DNA from: CAJBLF01 sp041663325 | GTDB taxonomy: Bacteria > Patescibacteriota > Gracilibacteria > Absconditabacterales > Absconditicoccaceae | NCBI GenBank assembly: GCA_041663325.1 | Contig: JBAZRN010000010.1 | Coordinates: 1 to 40,878, forward strand | Direction of reading: 5' to 3' | Length of the DNA stretch: 40,878 bases | Shown here: in pieces, positions 19,973-31,727 of the stretch | How the letters are laid out: each line of letters opens with the position of its first letter | Position numbering within the stretch: position 1 is the stretch's first letter | Translations under genes and position numbers: made by a program | The notes under the pieces: model-generated | Seen by the model: the letters and a program-made list of their open reading frames with translations, nothing else | The model's database searches: none | Told to the model about the DNA's origin: nothing

Positions 19973-20608
19973 ATGTGAATTTTTGAAATCATTCAGTTAG
20001 CTATCATCTTAGCGGTATCCATTTGAATGCATGAATACGCTCATGCATATGTTTCTTATCGTCTTGGAGATCCTACTCCTAAACTGCAAGGCAGATTGAC
20101 GCCAAATCCGCTTAAACATATTGATCCTATTTGATTTCTTATGGTTTTTTTAGTTCATTTTGGACGAGGAAAACCTGTACAAATCAATCCACTCTATTAT
20201 AAAAATCCTCACAAAGGAGAGCTTATGGTTGCGCTTGCATGACCTACAACCAATTTGCTATTGGCAATTATATGAATTTTTGTAATGGTAATCTATGTAA
20301 AAATTATGGGTGGCACATTAAATGATATCTTTCTCAATAAGATAGACCTGATGATTAATTTTTGGATAAATTTTAGTTTTCTCAATATTGCACTCGCTAT
20401 CTTCAATCTTATTCCTATCGCGCCATTGGATGGATATAGACTCATTAAAATACGGTGGCAGAAATGAGCTGAATTCATGGAGAGATATGCTCGTTTTTCA
20501 GTGATTTTTGTAGTATTGCTCGTATTTTTAGCAAGCCCTATTTTTGTCAAAGTAGTTACTTTTATATTTAACTTTTTGTTTACTATCATCGGACAAATAT
20601 TTTACTAA
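19973..20608 (+). CDS. Site-2 protease family (M50) membrane metalloprotease
   Basis: A 211-residue polytopic protein. The zinc site HEYAH is at about residues 20-24 within the first helix. The third ligand is in NLIPIAPLDGYR (about residues 144-155), the usual NPxDG-type motif here as APLDG. No PDZ domain. This is the short FtsH-independent S2P class seen beside housekeeping genes in many phyla. Its second codon is TGA (glycine), one of about ten read that way. Confidence 0.9.
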
Positions 20609-20677
20609 CGGAGTTTTCCTTTTCCTACACTTTACCACATCATTCCCTACCAACCTTTAGTTATTCATTAATTCAAT

Positions 20678-21748
20678 ATGTTAGACAAGTTATCACATAT
20701 AGAAAAAAAATATCTAGAACTCAGAGATCAGATGATGGATCCTGACATTATTTCTGATAATAAAAAATCTATCCAGCTCAGTAAAGAGCTTTCTGGTATG
20801 CAGGAAATTTATGATCTCTATCAAGACTACAAAAAAGCGCATCAACAAAAACAGGAAGCACAAGAGATGATAGATACAGAAAAAGATTCTGAAATGCTCG
20901 AGATGGCAAAAGACCAACTCAAAGAATCTGATACTCTCATCCAAGAATTGAATAAAAAAATTAAGGTTGCCCTCCTTCCCAAAGATCCGAATGATGATAA
21001 AAATATTTATTTGGAAATCAGACCAGCAGCCGGCGGTGATGAAGCGGGGTTATTTGCTGCTGAACTTTTGAAGATGTATCTTGGGTACGCAACAAAAAAA
21101 TGATGGAAACCAGAAATCGTAGAAGAACAACTCTCTGATATCGGTGGAATTAAGTTCGTAATGGTTAAAATCAGTGGAAATAGCGTTTATTCAATTATGA
21201 AATTTGAAAGTTGAGTTCACAGAGTACAAAGAATCCCAGCGACAGAATCACAAGGAAGAGTTCATACCTCAACCGTAACCGTAGCCATCATGCCTGAAGC
21301 AGAAGATGTTGATTTCGTCATCGATCCAAAAGAAGTAGAAATGGATACCTATGCAGCATCAAGTAGTGGTGGTCAAAATGCGAATAAAAATCAAACATGA
21401 GTAAGATTACGTCATATTCCTAGCTGATTAATAGTAAATATCTGAGATAGCAAATCACAACTTCAAAATAAAGATAAGGCATGGTCAGTTCTTAAAGCAA
21501 GATTATACCAGATAGAAATGGATAAAAAAACTGCTGAAACAAAGGCATTGAGAGGTGACCAAATCGGAAACGGTGACAGATCAGAAAAAATCAGAACCTA
21601 TAATTATCCGCAAGATAGAATTACCGATCATCGTATTCACCAATCATGGTCAAACATCCCGGTATTTATGACGGGAGAAATCCAAGATATGATTGATGCT
21701 TTGATCCTAGAAAATCAAACAAGATTATTGGAAGAGAGTATGAAATAA
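20678..21748 (+). CDS. prfA: Peptide chain release factor 1
   Basis: A 356-residue RF1 that terminates translation at UAA and UAG. The codon-recognition tripeptide PAT lies in VQRIPATESQGRVHTS (about residue 187) and GGQ is at about residue 232. The GGQ flank is unusual: SSSGGQNANKNQT instead of the common SSGAGGQHVN or SSGAGGQNVNK. About eight TGA codons are read as glycine, so the factor that ignores UGA is itself encoded with UGA. RF2 is expected to be lost in organisms of this code, which matches reading TGA as sense. Confidence 0.96.
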
Positions 21749-21774
21749 TTTTTATAGTATCATAGTAGAGCATA

Positions 21775-22698
21775 CTAACAATCAATAAAAATTTTTAAAA
21801 ATCATTGCAAAAAATCTCTGAAACTTTGATGCGGATATCATGGAAGACTTCTGTTTTTTTCTGCGATATCGAAAGCGAATTTTAATTGGTCAGACAATAT
21901 TTTATATCTTTGCATCCAGCCATATTTGCTATCAAACGCATGCAAAGCCATACTATGCGCGCCAACATTGACCTCAATGATTTTAAATCATGTTCATTGA
22001 GAAGTGAAAATATGCATATCTTGGACACGGATATCAAATCTCCCAAAATAAAATCCATCGATATCAGAGAGAGCATTAAATCTTTTCTCTAAAATAGGAT
22101 TGATAAGATGACTTTCGTCTTTACATATAATTCTTCTTGTGGGTATCATCAATTCTGGCTCATTGTTTTCTTTTACGGTATATCTTCTCGTAATAGACCA
22201 AATTTTACCTTGCTGTGAAGGATGTTTGATAAAGAAAACAGATAGCTCTAATGGTCGAGACACATATTCTTGAAGAATGTAATCCTTTTTTAGTGATTCA
22301 AGCGATTCGATGAGTTTTTTTTCGTCCTCTATAAATTGCAAACCAATTCCACCGATACCATCATCAGGTTTCAAAATAAGTGGATAATGTAATTTCTGCT
22401 GTTTGATAAAATTTTGAGTTGTTTTTATTTTTTGATCAAGAGAATCTTTACTGTATATAGTCAAAGTTTTACAGAAAAATTTTTCAAACTCATATTCGTT
22501 AGCTTGAAATCTTTTTAAAACCATAGTTTTGGGTCATATCAATCCTCCATAAGGAAATTTTGGATTTACTTTCCATAAAATTGTTGGAGCAGTTTTATAT
22601 TTTAGACAATACCAAAATAACCTGAGGTATATGGGAATATACATACAGATAGTATATATATGAAAGATAACGTCTCCTATTTTTTTCTTTATTTTCAT
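21775..22698 (-). CDS. ATP-grasp domain protein
   Basis: A 307-residue protein with a hydrophobic N-terminal stretch (about 10-32), then the ATP-grasp nucleotide segment YPLILKPDDGIGGIG (about 106-120), ILQEYVSRPLELSVF (about 147-161) and the metal-binding DGFYFGRFDIRV and FKIIEVNVGAHS. This matches carboxylate-amine/thiol ligases of the D-Ala-D-Ala ligase superfamily; the substrate is unknown. The end is convergent with prfA, 26 bases away. ATG 22698 is preferred; an upstream TTG at 22743 is possible. About six TGA codons are glycine. Confidence 0.8.
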
Positions 22699-22825
22699 GA
22701 TGAAGAACAAATGAGCTATAGATATAACAGGACATGCTTGCAAACGATTGTTGATGCTTAAATAAATATGTATCTACATGGAGAATACAATCAAAAAGAT
22801 ACAATTTTCAATGACACAAAAAAAC

Positions 22826-22853
22826 TTGCTTTTTGTCACAAAATATATATAAT
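22826..22853 (+). promoter_or_regulatory. Promoter of the VirD4-S1 gene
   Basis: TTGCTT (22826-22831) and consensus TATAAT (22848-22853) are 16 bases apart, 63 bases before the ATG at 22917. Confidence 0.55.
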
Positions 22854-22916
22854 ATTAAGCGAATAAACAGTTTCAACTGTATTTCCTTTGAAACTTTAGC
22901 CCATTAAAAAAACAAA

Positions 22917-25900
22917 ATGCTAAAACACGCAGAAAGATTAGGAACAATGCTTGCCTGAATATGATGAAAAAAAACAAAAGGAGAACAAGTAACATCATCC
23001 ATAGGTACTTTACCTGTCGATCATTCACCAGGTTACGTTTTTTTTCATATCAAACCTTTTAAGGATAATGATCGCGGCGTCAATCATCGAGATACCGTGA
23101 GCAAAAATATTATAAGTCTCAAAAAAAAGAAAATAATTTTCATAATTAGTGGAAATGCTTCTGATATTAAGCTGTATGTAGGCGTGCCAAAAGATTTCAA
23201 AAACTATTTTGAAAATACGTTTTATGCAAGTTATCCTACTTCAGACCTCATAGAACTCAAGAAAACATTGGCTATACCTCATACCAAAGATTGGCTGCAT
23301 TTTTCCAAAGAAGGAACATTGCTTAGCAAAGACGAATTCACAAGATGAGGAACCTATATGGATCCGATGAACGGAATTTTCTCACTCTACAATCTCGTGG
23401 ATGCAAACTCTAAACTCGATATCTATTTTACCTATACGTTCAAACTCAAAAAAAAGTTTCTCCAATATATGAATACTATGTTTAAACGGATACGAGAGCC
23501 AAAAAAGAAAAACGCGGATGGTACACCGATAGAAAAAAAGCCAGAGATAAAGCCAGAAATATTCGGTTCATTTAGTTATAAAATCACGACCAAAGATCAA
23601 TATATCAGAGAATCGCTAAAGAAAAATATCGTTGCAGCATTCGCGCCATTCATTTCCAATGGAAAGATAAAAATCAAAACATCTGAAAAATTTCACGGTA
23701 TGACTCACACTCAAGCGCAAAATTTTTTTCACGTTCCAATAATGGAAAACTTCAATAAAGGACTGGATTATACACTCTATAGAAAACTTCCATATCCGAC
23801 AAATCTCCCTACGCCAAAAAACACTGATGCAAAAGAATTAACGATACTAGGAAATACTGATTATAGAGGAGATAAAATATTGTTTGGTATCAAAAAAGAA
23901 GATAAATTTAGACATATGTATATTGTAGGTAAGACAGGAACTGGTAAATCTACCTTTATCGCAAATTTGCTCAAAAGCGATATGATAGCTGGTAATGGAT
24001 TAGCATTGCTCGATCCGCATGGAGAACTCGTAGATATGGTGCTCGAACATATTCCGACAAATAGAATCAACGACGTCATCTTATTTGATGTCGCAGATTC
24101 AGATTTTCCTATAGGATTCAACCTTTTACAAGCCAATACAGAAGAAGAAAAAAATCTCGTAGCATCAGGAGTGGTTTCTACATTCAACAAATTATTTGAA
24201 AATAGTTGGGGACCAAGATTGGAATATATCCTCAGAAATGTCGTAATATCACTTGTCGATTATCCTAATGCTACCCTGATGCATATCCTCAGAGTGCTCA
24301 CCGATAAAACATTTCGCGAAGAAGTTATTTCAAATGTAAAAGACGCGGTCGTATTGAAATTCTGGACATGAGAATTTAATAAATGGAACGATAAACAAAG
24401 AGATGAAGCAATCTCTCCGATCACCAACAAAGTCGGACAATTTCTTTCATCCAAATTGGTCAGAAATATTTTTGGTCAGCCAAGGACAAAACTCAACTTG
24501 AGAAAAGCCATGGATGAAGGAAAAATTATTTTGATAAATCTCAGTAAAGGGAGAATAGGAGAAGATAACGCGAATATGATTGGATCATTGTTGGTAACGA
24601 AGTTTCAAATCGATGCAATGTCGAGAGCAGATGTGCCAGCGCATATGAGAAGAGATTTTTATCTCTATATTGATGAGTTCCAAAATTTCGCGACTGACTC
24701 CTTTGCGACCATTCTCTCAGAAGCGAGAAAATATAAACTCGCGCTTATTGTAGCTAACCAATATACTTCACAGCTTGATGAGAAAATAACAGACGCTATC
24801 TTCGGAAATGTCGGTACAACGATAGCATTTACCCTGGGAAAAGACGATGCTGACCTCATTACCGGACAATTTAAAAATATGGTAAGCGTCAACGATCTTA
24901 TTTCACTTCCAAAATATACAGCATATACAAGAATCATGATTGATGGTATTTCATCTGATCCTTTCAGCATGAAAACATTACCGATGACGACCCCAGAATG
25001 ATCGCTCGAATTGATCGACAAGATTAGAAAACAATCAAGACAAAGATACGCTATGGAAAGAGGTCAACTTGAAAAACTTATGACAGCTCGATCCAACAAA
25101 ACATTCTCAGTACAAGAAAAAGTAATGGAAAAAGCAAAACTGGAATCTATAGGTATCAATGATGAAGAAATGGAAAATCTGCATGATCTCTTTGTAGAAC
25201 AACATATACCATATTTTACAGAATTTGCCATTGATGGTGTAGAACCAGACGCTATTATCTTCGATACCGAATATTATGCCCATAAAGCGATTTGGTACAC
25301 TAAACCAAAATGATTAGAAGATCAAGCAACTATCAAATACCAAACAGGTGGAAAAGTCACTTTTGAAGGACAAAAAGAGATAGCTATCCACGTAGATATT
25401 TATCAGCATCAAACTATCCAGATAGAAAATAACGGTTCACTTATGATATGGATTTGATCCAAAGAAAACGCATATAAGCAACTTGAAGATATTTACGAAC
25501 AAGCAGGCATCAAAAAAGGAAAACAGAACTATCTCAAATTCTGTCCAAATATCGCTAAACTAGAAAAAGAAAAAACACCAGGAGAAAAAGTTATAGAAGG
25601 AAAAGGCGAGTGAACAAAAGTTTCACCAGTAAATGCCTGATCATCAATCGCTTCACCAGTACATCGTGAATCTGAACAGAGTGAATGAGCGTTTACAATC
25701 AAGGATATCAAATTATGACAAGAATACGAAGGATACATCAAACTTAGTTATAACTACGGAATGTTCGTTACCGTGAAATGAGTGGAATGATTATTGCACA
25801 AGAATTTTATCATCGCTCCTGCAGGAGTTGAACGAAAAAAATATTACAATATCGGCGACAAAATTAGAGTCAAAGCCAAAGAATTCAAGGACGTAAACGG

Positions 25901-25931
25901 TGAGCAGAAAGTAGTTTGGAGTCAGAAGTAA
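22917..25931 (+). CDS. VirD4/TraG-like coupling ATPase fused to an S1-like domain
   Basis: A 1004-residue protein. The N-terminal 320 residues are unassigned. The ATPase follows: RHMYIVGKTGTGKST (Walker A, about 331-345), LALLDPHGELVD, ILINLSKGRIGEDNA, and Walker B FYLYIDEFQNF (about 580-590) with SEARKYKLALIVANQY, the TraG/VirD4 C-terminal domain pattern. Residues about 932-1003 (EYEGYIKLSYNYGMFVTVKG, VEGLLHKN, YYNIGDKIRVKAKEF) form a complete S1-type OB fold, the RNA-binding module of ribosomal protein S1. There is no N-terminal membrane helix. It is a coupling ATPase that might dock a nucleoprotein; the role is inferred. Confidence 0.88.
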
Positions 25932-25972
25932 TACCTCAATTATAATTTTTTATTTAAATAAGGTTTTGAAAA

Positions 25973-26614
25973 ATGGAGTATAAATATTTAGCGCCACTAA
26001 CGGATGAATTTGGAACATTCATTAAAATGGAAGAAAAGAAGGTTGAAATTAAAAATGATCTAATGGAAACCTTCCAAGAAGCAGGCAGAGATTTCCTTAA
26101 TTTTTTTCCAATTGATACAATAGAAAAATTCTTTTTAGAAAATAAGAAAAAAATAGACCTCCAAACATTGAGTAAGTATATGAACAACATATATTTACAT
26201 ATATTAGAAGATAAATTAGGGGGAATAGAATATGAAGGTTACAAAACAAAAAGGAATTGAGAATATTATGATAATCCGCCAAAAGAGATGAGAGATTGGG
26301 AAAAAAAGATATTTAAGAGCAATAAAGAACAGGCCATCATATATCATTCAGAAAAACGATGGAACCAAACACAATATGAAGTAGATGAAGAATGCAAAAG
26401 CGCGACAATGGAAGCAGGTTTTAATACAGATAATCTAATAAAAGAATTTTATGAGGTAAAAGAATTAAACAATAAACTTTATAGCCTAGACGAAGAAAAT
26501 GATGCTCAAGAAATAGAAAAAATAAATCAATTCAAAAAAGATTTTTTATTGAAGATGGTGAAGATATACATCATCCTCAGAAAGAAATGATATTCCAGTA
26601 CAGATATAACATAG
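25973..26614 (+). CDS. Unknown soluble protein
   Basis: A 213-residue acidic/basic helical protein (WEKKIFKSNKEQAIIYH, YEVDEECKSATMEAGFNT), rich in Lys and Glu with no membrane helix. I recognise no family. It begins 41 bases after the VirD4-S1 stop on the same strand and could be co-transcribed. Only two TGA codons are needed. Its wording is much more AT-rich, with ATA and AGA codons and long Lys runs, than the secretion genes. Confidence 0.65.
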
Positions 26615-26725
26615 AGAATTATTGCCTTAGAGAGGCAAAACATCCAACACAAAAAAATCACATAAAAAAACAAAAAAATATCTTCATTACTTTTTTTGCA
26701 TATTTTATATCCCTATCGCCGCACC

Positions 26726-27220
26726 ATGAAATCATATACTATAAGAGAAGGATTTTTGACCGATGATGATAGAATATTTTTACAAAAATTAGATACTATT
26801 TTTGACAATCTTTTACAACAAGAATTTGAACATCCCAAACTACACGAAATGATTCCTATCACTTGTCATCATATAGCGCATGCGTTATCACAAATATTTC
26901 CCGGATACAAAGCCGTAAACGGTCGATATGGAATAAAAGGACAAGAACATTCCCGATTAGAAGAAATCATTTCCGAAGAGCAGATGCGAACAGAAAGAAA
27001 TATTCAAGGACATACTATTATTGATCCTTATCCTGTCTGTGGTGTCAGACCGCATCTCATCTACTGAGACGAATGATGACCGCGGGATAATATCTATATG
27101 AAATGTACTGAAGAAGAAAGAAAAAAAATTGATGCTGGTCTGTTGGTTAGCTCTGAATTTGCCGAACAAGTTAAATTAGTCCAAGAAGACATCATGAAAA
27201 TACTTGATCAACATAAATAA
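26726..27220 (+). CDS. Unknown protein with conserved-looking Cys, His and Asp segments
   Basis: A 164-residue soluble protein. PITCHHIAHALSQIFPGYKA (about 48-67), a later EHSRLEE (about 77-83) and IIDPYPVCGVRPHLIYGDEGG (first residues about 103-122) give a Cys-His-Asp order like transglutaminase or papain-fold enzymes. The arrangement is only suggestive. Three TGA codons give YGDEGG. The ATG at 26726 is preferred because upstream codons are A-rich noise. Confidence 0.65.
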
Positions 27221-27262
27221 ATAATGTATAAAAAAAATCCCCAATATTACCCAAGGTTTTTT

Positions 27263-28750
27263 TTAGTCATCAAAATTCAATTTATTTTCTGGTGTATAAA
27301 TCAGCTTAGCATATTCTTTTTTGATTTTTCTTTCTGCATCTTTGAGCATCTGATTTATATTTTGGAGGTAGGTCATAATCTTTGCCTGATCACTCCTTTT
27401 CTCACATAAATCTGCATGTTTTTTACTCAATATAATTGGTTCTGACTTTTTGTTCACTCCTAAAGGTATATGAGTAAGCGGATGCACATGTTTATATCTA
27501 GTAATAAGTGCTTCCTTGATTTTTTTAATTTTTTGATCACGTTCTTGGATCAAGAGATAACGCCTTTGAAGTGATTGAAGATTGTGGGGTGAAGTTAAAG
27601 CAGAAAATATTTCTGGACTGAGATACGGCTGGATAGCGTTGACATTCCCTTCTACAAGACACTTTCTGATAAAGGTAGCGCTGATGCTTTCATCAGATCA
27701 CTCCATAGAAACGTTACCTATATTGATAAAATTATACCCCGCGAAAGATTTTACAGCATACGCGTCTTTGTGCTTAAAAAATTCTGGATATGCGTCCAAA
27801 AGTTCTTGGTAAGATCATGCAGCAAATCATACAGGCAATCTCTCTTTCCCTAATACTGCCCGACTTTTTTCAGGAATAATTTTGATGACTTTTCATTCGT
27901 CGTCCTTGACAAATTTAGGCGTACCTACAGTGATGAACTGAAGTTTTTCATCTAGCACCAAATTGATAATTTTACTTCTTTCTCTTTGGGTCAAACCCAG
28001 ATCATATGCTCCTCCAGAATTTTGTCCGATAATAGCAAATGAGGCAAATCATTTTTCTTGAGCCAGTGATAATACTTTTTTGAGCTGATGCTCGATATGC
28101 ACAATCTGTGCTGGCGCCCATTTACCACTTGCTGCAATCACTCATTCTTCGACATATTTTCTTTTATCACTAAGATTACTCACGGGAATATCTTTTTTTT
28201 CATCCCAATTGTCAGGATTATTGTTTTTGTATACTACAATACGAGATTTATTTTGATAATCAGTTTTTAATCTGGAAATTAATATTGAAGCGTCAGTAGT
28301 TACTTTTGCTACACTTCACGCTTGTCTTCCAAATGCTGTTTCAGATTCACCTTCTTGAATATCTTCATCTCTTTGTTGTCTTTGCAATCAAAGTCTCTCG
28401 GAACTCGTATGAAGCAAAGTAATCCTAGATGCATTTTTTGCTATTCTATCTTCCACATCAGAAGTTACAAAGACCATGGTATCAAACTGTAAAGTCAATA
28501 GAGCATGAATATCTTCTTTTGTTTTTATCATCTGGGCTCACATACATTGTAAGACAAAAGTAGTCTTGCCAACACCGGGCAGACCTATGATATATTCAGC
28601 TCACAGAGATCCATGATCAATCAATGACTGGAAAAGATCTTCTGTAGTTTTATATCCATGTTTTTTTAGTAATTCTTTATTTCTTCGATCACCAAAAATT
28701 TGTTTGAGATTATCTCTATCAAAAAGTAATGGTTTAATAGTTTCTTGCAT
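27263..28750 (-). CDS. P-loop domain fused to a nucleotidyltransferase domain
   Basis: A 495-residue protein. The N-terminal half carries Walker A EYIIGLPGVGKTTF (about 52-65) and FVTSDVEDR. The second half reads as a cytidylyltransferase-like (HIGH-superfamily) domain: SGKWAPAQIVHIEHQLKKV (about 205-223) resembling GKFxPxxxGHxxLI, then LTQRERSKI, FITVGTPK, and the ISATFIRKCLVEGN signature (about 356-369) of NMNAT/FAD synthase enzymes. This is NadR-like content in the reverse domain order. The last 120 residues are coiled-coil-like and charged. Substrates are unknown. About a dozen TGA codons are glycine. Confidence 0.65.
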
Positions 28751-28810
28751 GACAACAGACACAATAAATGTATATACATACTTATACTAATTTGTCAATC
28801 ATTTTCAATA

Positions 28811-28843
28811 CTAAAAAAATCCCTAAGATATACCTAGAGATTT
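28811..28843 (-). terminator. Terminator of the small minus-strand gene
   Basis: A 9-bp stem with one G-U pair (AAATCCCTA at 28817-28825 against TAGAGATTT at 28835-28843) is followed on the minus strand by seven T residues. Confidence 0.8.
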
Positions 28844-28908
28844 CTTTTATAGAAATATATTTTTAAAGACCATCAATCATTTTCTGAATTATGAATTCCG
28901 CACTCGTT

Positions 28909-29346
28909 TTATGCATATTCGACCATAGATACTTGTTCAAATATTTGATCGATAACTGCTTGAATTTCCATGACTGGCATTTGGAATGTAGTATTGAAGA
29001 AATTATTTGAAAGCAAAAATGTCTGTAAGGTATCAGATGTTTCTTGAAGCGATCAGATAATAGCAGTGATTGCATTCATATCACTGATTACTTTTTGATT
29101 TAATGCCTTTTTAAGATCTCTGAGATGATTTTTGATTTTATCGATATTGAGAACAATTCTATCTACAAATTCTGATTCTACTTTATTAGCAGTAGTTACG
29201 CTATACTTAGCCACAGAATCGGAATTAAGTTCGAAACACATAGCAAGATTTTTTTCGATATCTTTACATACTCCTTCGATTTTTTGGATAAGTGCATTAA
29301 CGTTACGAACCGATTCGCTTGATAATTTTGTATTGAAGTTTTCCAT
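28909..29346 (-). CDS. Unknown helical protein
   Basis: A 145-residue protein that is mostly helix and probably coiled coil (ALIQKIEGVCKDIEKNL, NIDKIKNHLRDLKKALNQ). A single TGA at about residue 98 (AIIGSLQETSD) joins two halves that the standard code would separate. No family recognised. A terminator follows and the gene stands alone. Confidence 0.7.
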
Positions 29347-29691
29347 GATAATAAGACGATAAGAAGGTAAATGATTTTTAAATGGAAAGGTGGAAAGTAG
29401 AAATATGCAAATATGAAGGAATTTTTCAATATTTCAATTTTCAATCTTTCAATGTTTTTAAGTTGTTTTGTAATATAAGTATACTCCGAAAAGCAAAACA
29501 AATCAAAGAATAGAGTCAGAAAAATATATTTTTATAAGTAAAAAACAAAAACATCTATTTTGATGTTTACAATAGAGACTTTTTAGGTTTTATTGCAAAC
29601 CAAGGGTTATCAAATAGACCGTAGTCGGTAGTTTTTAGACCTTAGACAGAAAAAAAGACAACTAAATTCCAAGTCCTAGACCAAAAAAAAT
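29347..29691. other. Intergenic region with two sets of short repeats
   Basis: Bases 29420-29455 hold TTTCAAT-type repeats like those before virB4. Bases 29620-29690 hold TAGTTTTTAGACCTTAGAC-like units related to 6518-6580. No gene seen over 345 bases; the promoter of corA follows immediately. Confidence 0.4.
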
Positions 29692-29719
29692 TTGACAGGA
29701 TTTATTTTTTGACTATAAT
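29692..29719 (+). promoter_or_regulatory. Strong promoter of the CorA-like gene
   Basis: Perfect consensus boxes, TTGACA (29692-29697) and TATAAT (29714-29719), with a 16-base spacer, 41 bases before the ATG at 29760. This is the best promoter in the window. Confidence 0.8.
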
Positions 29720-29759
29720 GTACTTAGATTGTAAATCTTTTAATATTTTAATTGTTTTC

Positions 29760-30680
29760 ATGCAAAAAACATTACAAGTCGGGAAAACTCAATGGATTTT
29801 CATCCAGACACCAGACAAAGAAACCATCGATAAACTCGCTCAAGAATATGATTTTCACGAAATGATCGTTGATGACATCTTATGAGTCAACGCGCAATCA
29901 AAAATAGACACCAGTAGTAATCATTTTTTTCTAGCGCTTACCTTTACCAAATATATAGCAGAAGAATCCAGATATCTTTTCAACGAATTGGATGTGATCA
30001 TAGGAGAGAACCATATTATCACTACCATAGGAAAAGAATCAGAAAATTTTAATAAGGTATTTGAAGATCTAACAAAAGAAGCAGAAAAAATTGATGGTTC
30101 ATATAAATCATCTCCCTATTATATTCTCTATAGAATCATTGATAGTTTTTACGACAAAACCATCAAATCACTTGCCTTTTCTTCGCAAAAACTTCTTGAT
30201 ATCCAGCTAAATATAGCTGATAAAGGAGAAGATGTGATAGATGATTTGATCAATGAAGATTTAAATAAAATATTTGTCAAACATAATTTTCTCTCACAAG
30301 AAGAAATTATTGATGATCTTACCGATCATATAAATAAACTGCATGAAAAGCATCTTACGACCTATTTCAATGATCTCAAAACAAAACTCGCTAAAATAAT
30401 CAGAACGATAAATGTTTTGACAGAAAAAAATGATTCGCTCATGGCAGCATATAATACTTTTCTAGGAATCAAAAGTAATAAAAGCGTAACTAGACTGACA
30501 TTTGTAAATTCTATATTTATGCCATTGACGGTCATTGCAGGTATAGGAGGAATGTCCGAACGAAGCATGATGACAGGTCCACATAACTGGAAAATAGCAT
30601 ATCCGCTCTTTATTATATTATGTATAATCATAGCATATATAACGTATTTACTCTTACGCAAATATTTTTTAAAAAAATAG
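29760..30680 (+). CDS. corA: CorA-like divalent cation transporter with GMS instead of GMN
   Basis: A 306-residue protein with the CorA plan: a cytoplasmic alpha/beta domain (FHEMIVDDILGVNAQSKID), a long coiled stalk (KIIRTINVLTEKNDSLM), then two C-terminal helices (about 250-267 and 280-300). The pore-loop signature GMN, nearly invariant in Mg2+ channels, reads IAGIGGMSERSM (about 258-269). GMS would change ion selectivity or mark a divergent member such as ZntB-like proteins. One TGA glycine (about residue 43). The 3' end overlaps the convergent flavoprotein gene by 12 bases. Confidence 0.88.
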
Positions 30681-31727
30681 TGCGCAGCAGTAAGCGCTTG
30701 TCCATGCCCATTGCAAATTATATCATCAAGTTTTCCCGGTGATATCTAACGATTCTCCGATGAAATATAATCAGGGAATTCTTTTTGATTGAAAATTTTT
30801 ATCCAAATCTTTCAATAAGATTCATCACACAGACACTTTCGCTTCGGTTATCGGTCTCAACGCTTTGATACGAATATCACGCACAGTATCTCACATCACA
30901 AGTTTAAAATATTGGATAATTTTTTTGCTCGTGGCATTAAGATTAAAATCACATTGCAGCATATATTTGGAAATATCTTGGTCCATATATAAAGTAGCAT
31001 CAAATATTATAGGTCCGCTAAGTCCTCGATGAGTGAACAGTAAGGGTCATTTGCTCGTATATACAGCCTTATTATCAGCATATAAGGTAAGTTTAGTTTG
31101 TACAGTATTTCACGCTAAAGAAGAAAAATCTTCATGACTTTCAATGCCACATAAAGCGCCATGCGGCACAGAAAGTGACAATCATAATTGTTCCGCCATT
31201 TCATATGCGAATGGACTAGCACCTATCTGTGGATACGTCATTCATCAGGTAGCAATAATTACTTTTTTTGCGGTATATATTCCCGCAGATGTTGTAACAA
31301 CGAAACTATTATCATCAGCAGTATTAATGGAATGCACTTCGTGATTAAGCAAATGTTCAGTATCATTATTTTTTGATTGATGAACAAGAAACTCCACGAG
31401 TTGTTTAGCTTTTCAGCCCTTAAGCAATACTCTTCCATTTTCCTCTACTTGAGTTTCAATACCATGGTCATTTACATATTGAATCATATCTTCAGGTCAG
31501 AATTGATGGAATAATGATGGCAAAGATTTCAATGATTGACCGACGTAATGAAGATTCGGATCCAGATTGATATTAGTCAGATTACATCTTTCTCATCACG
31601 AAAGCAATACCTTGGAACCAAGTTTATCAGTTTTTTCTAGAATGCATTTTTTCAACTCTTTCGGTAAAAACAAGGAACAAAAGAGTCCAGAAGCTCATCA
31701 ACCGATGATAATTACGTCATAGACCAT
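30669..31727 (-). CDS. YhiN/BaiN-type FAD-dependent oxidoreductase
   Basis: A 352-residue flavoprotein of the HI0933/TIGR00275 family. The FAD motif is IIGGGASGLFCS (residues 7-18). LLSGGERCNLTN (about 42-53), IIATGGMTYPQIGASP, THRGLSGPIIFDATL, PGLYFIGESLDITGKTGGYN and LQWAW are all present. Glycines in the FAD motif, the SGGER motif and TGGYN are TGA codons, among the strongest proofs of the code in this window. Slightly short against the usual 390-410. It lies downstream of folD on the same strand. Confidence 0.93.
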
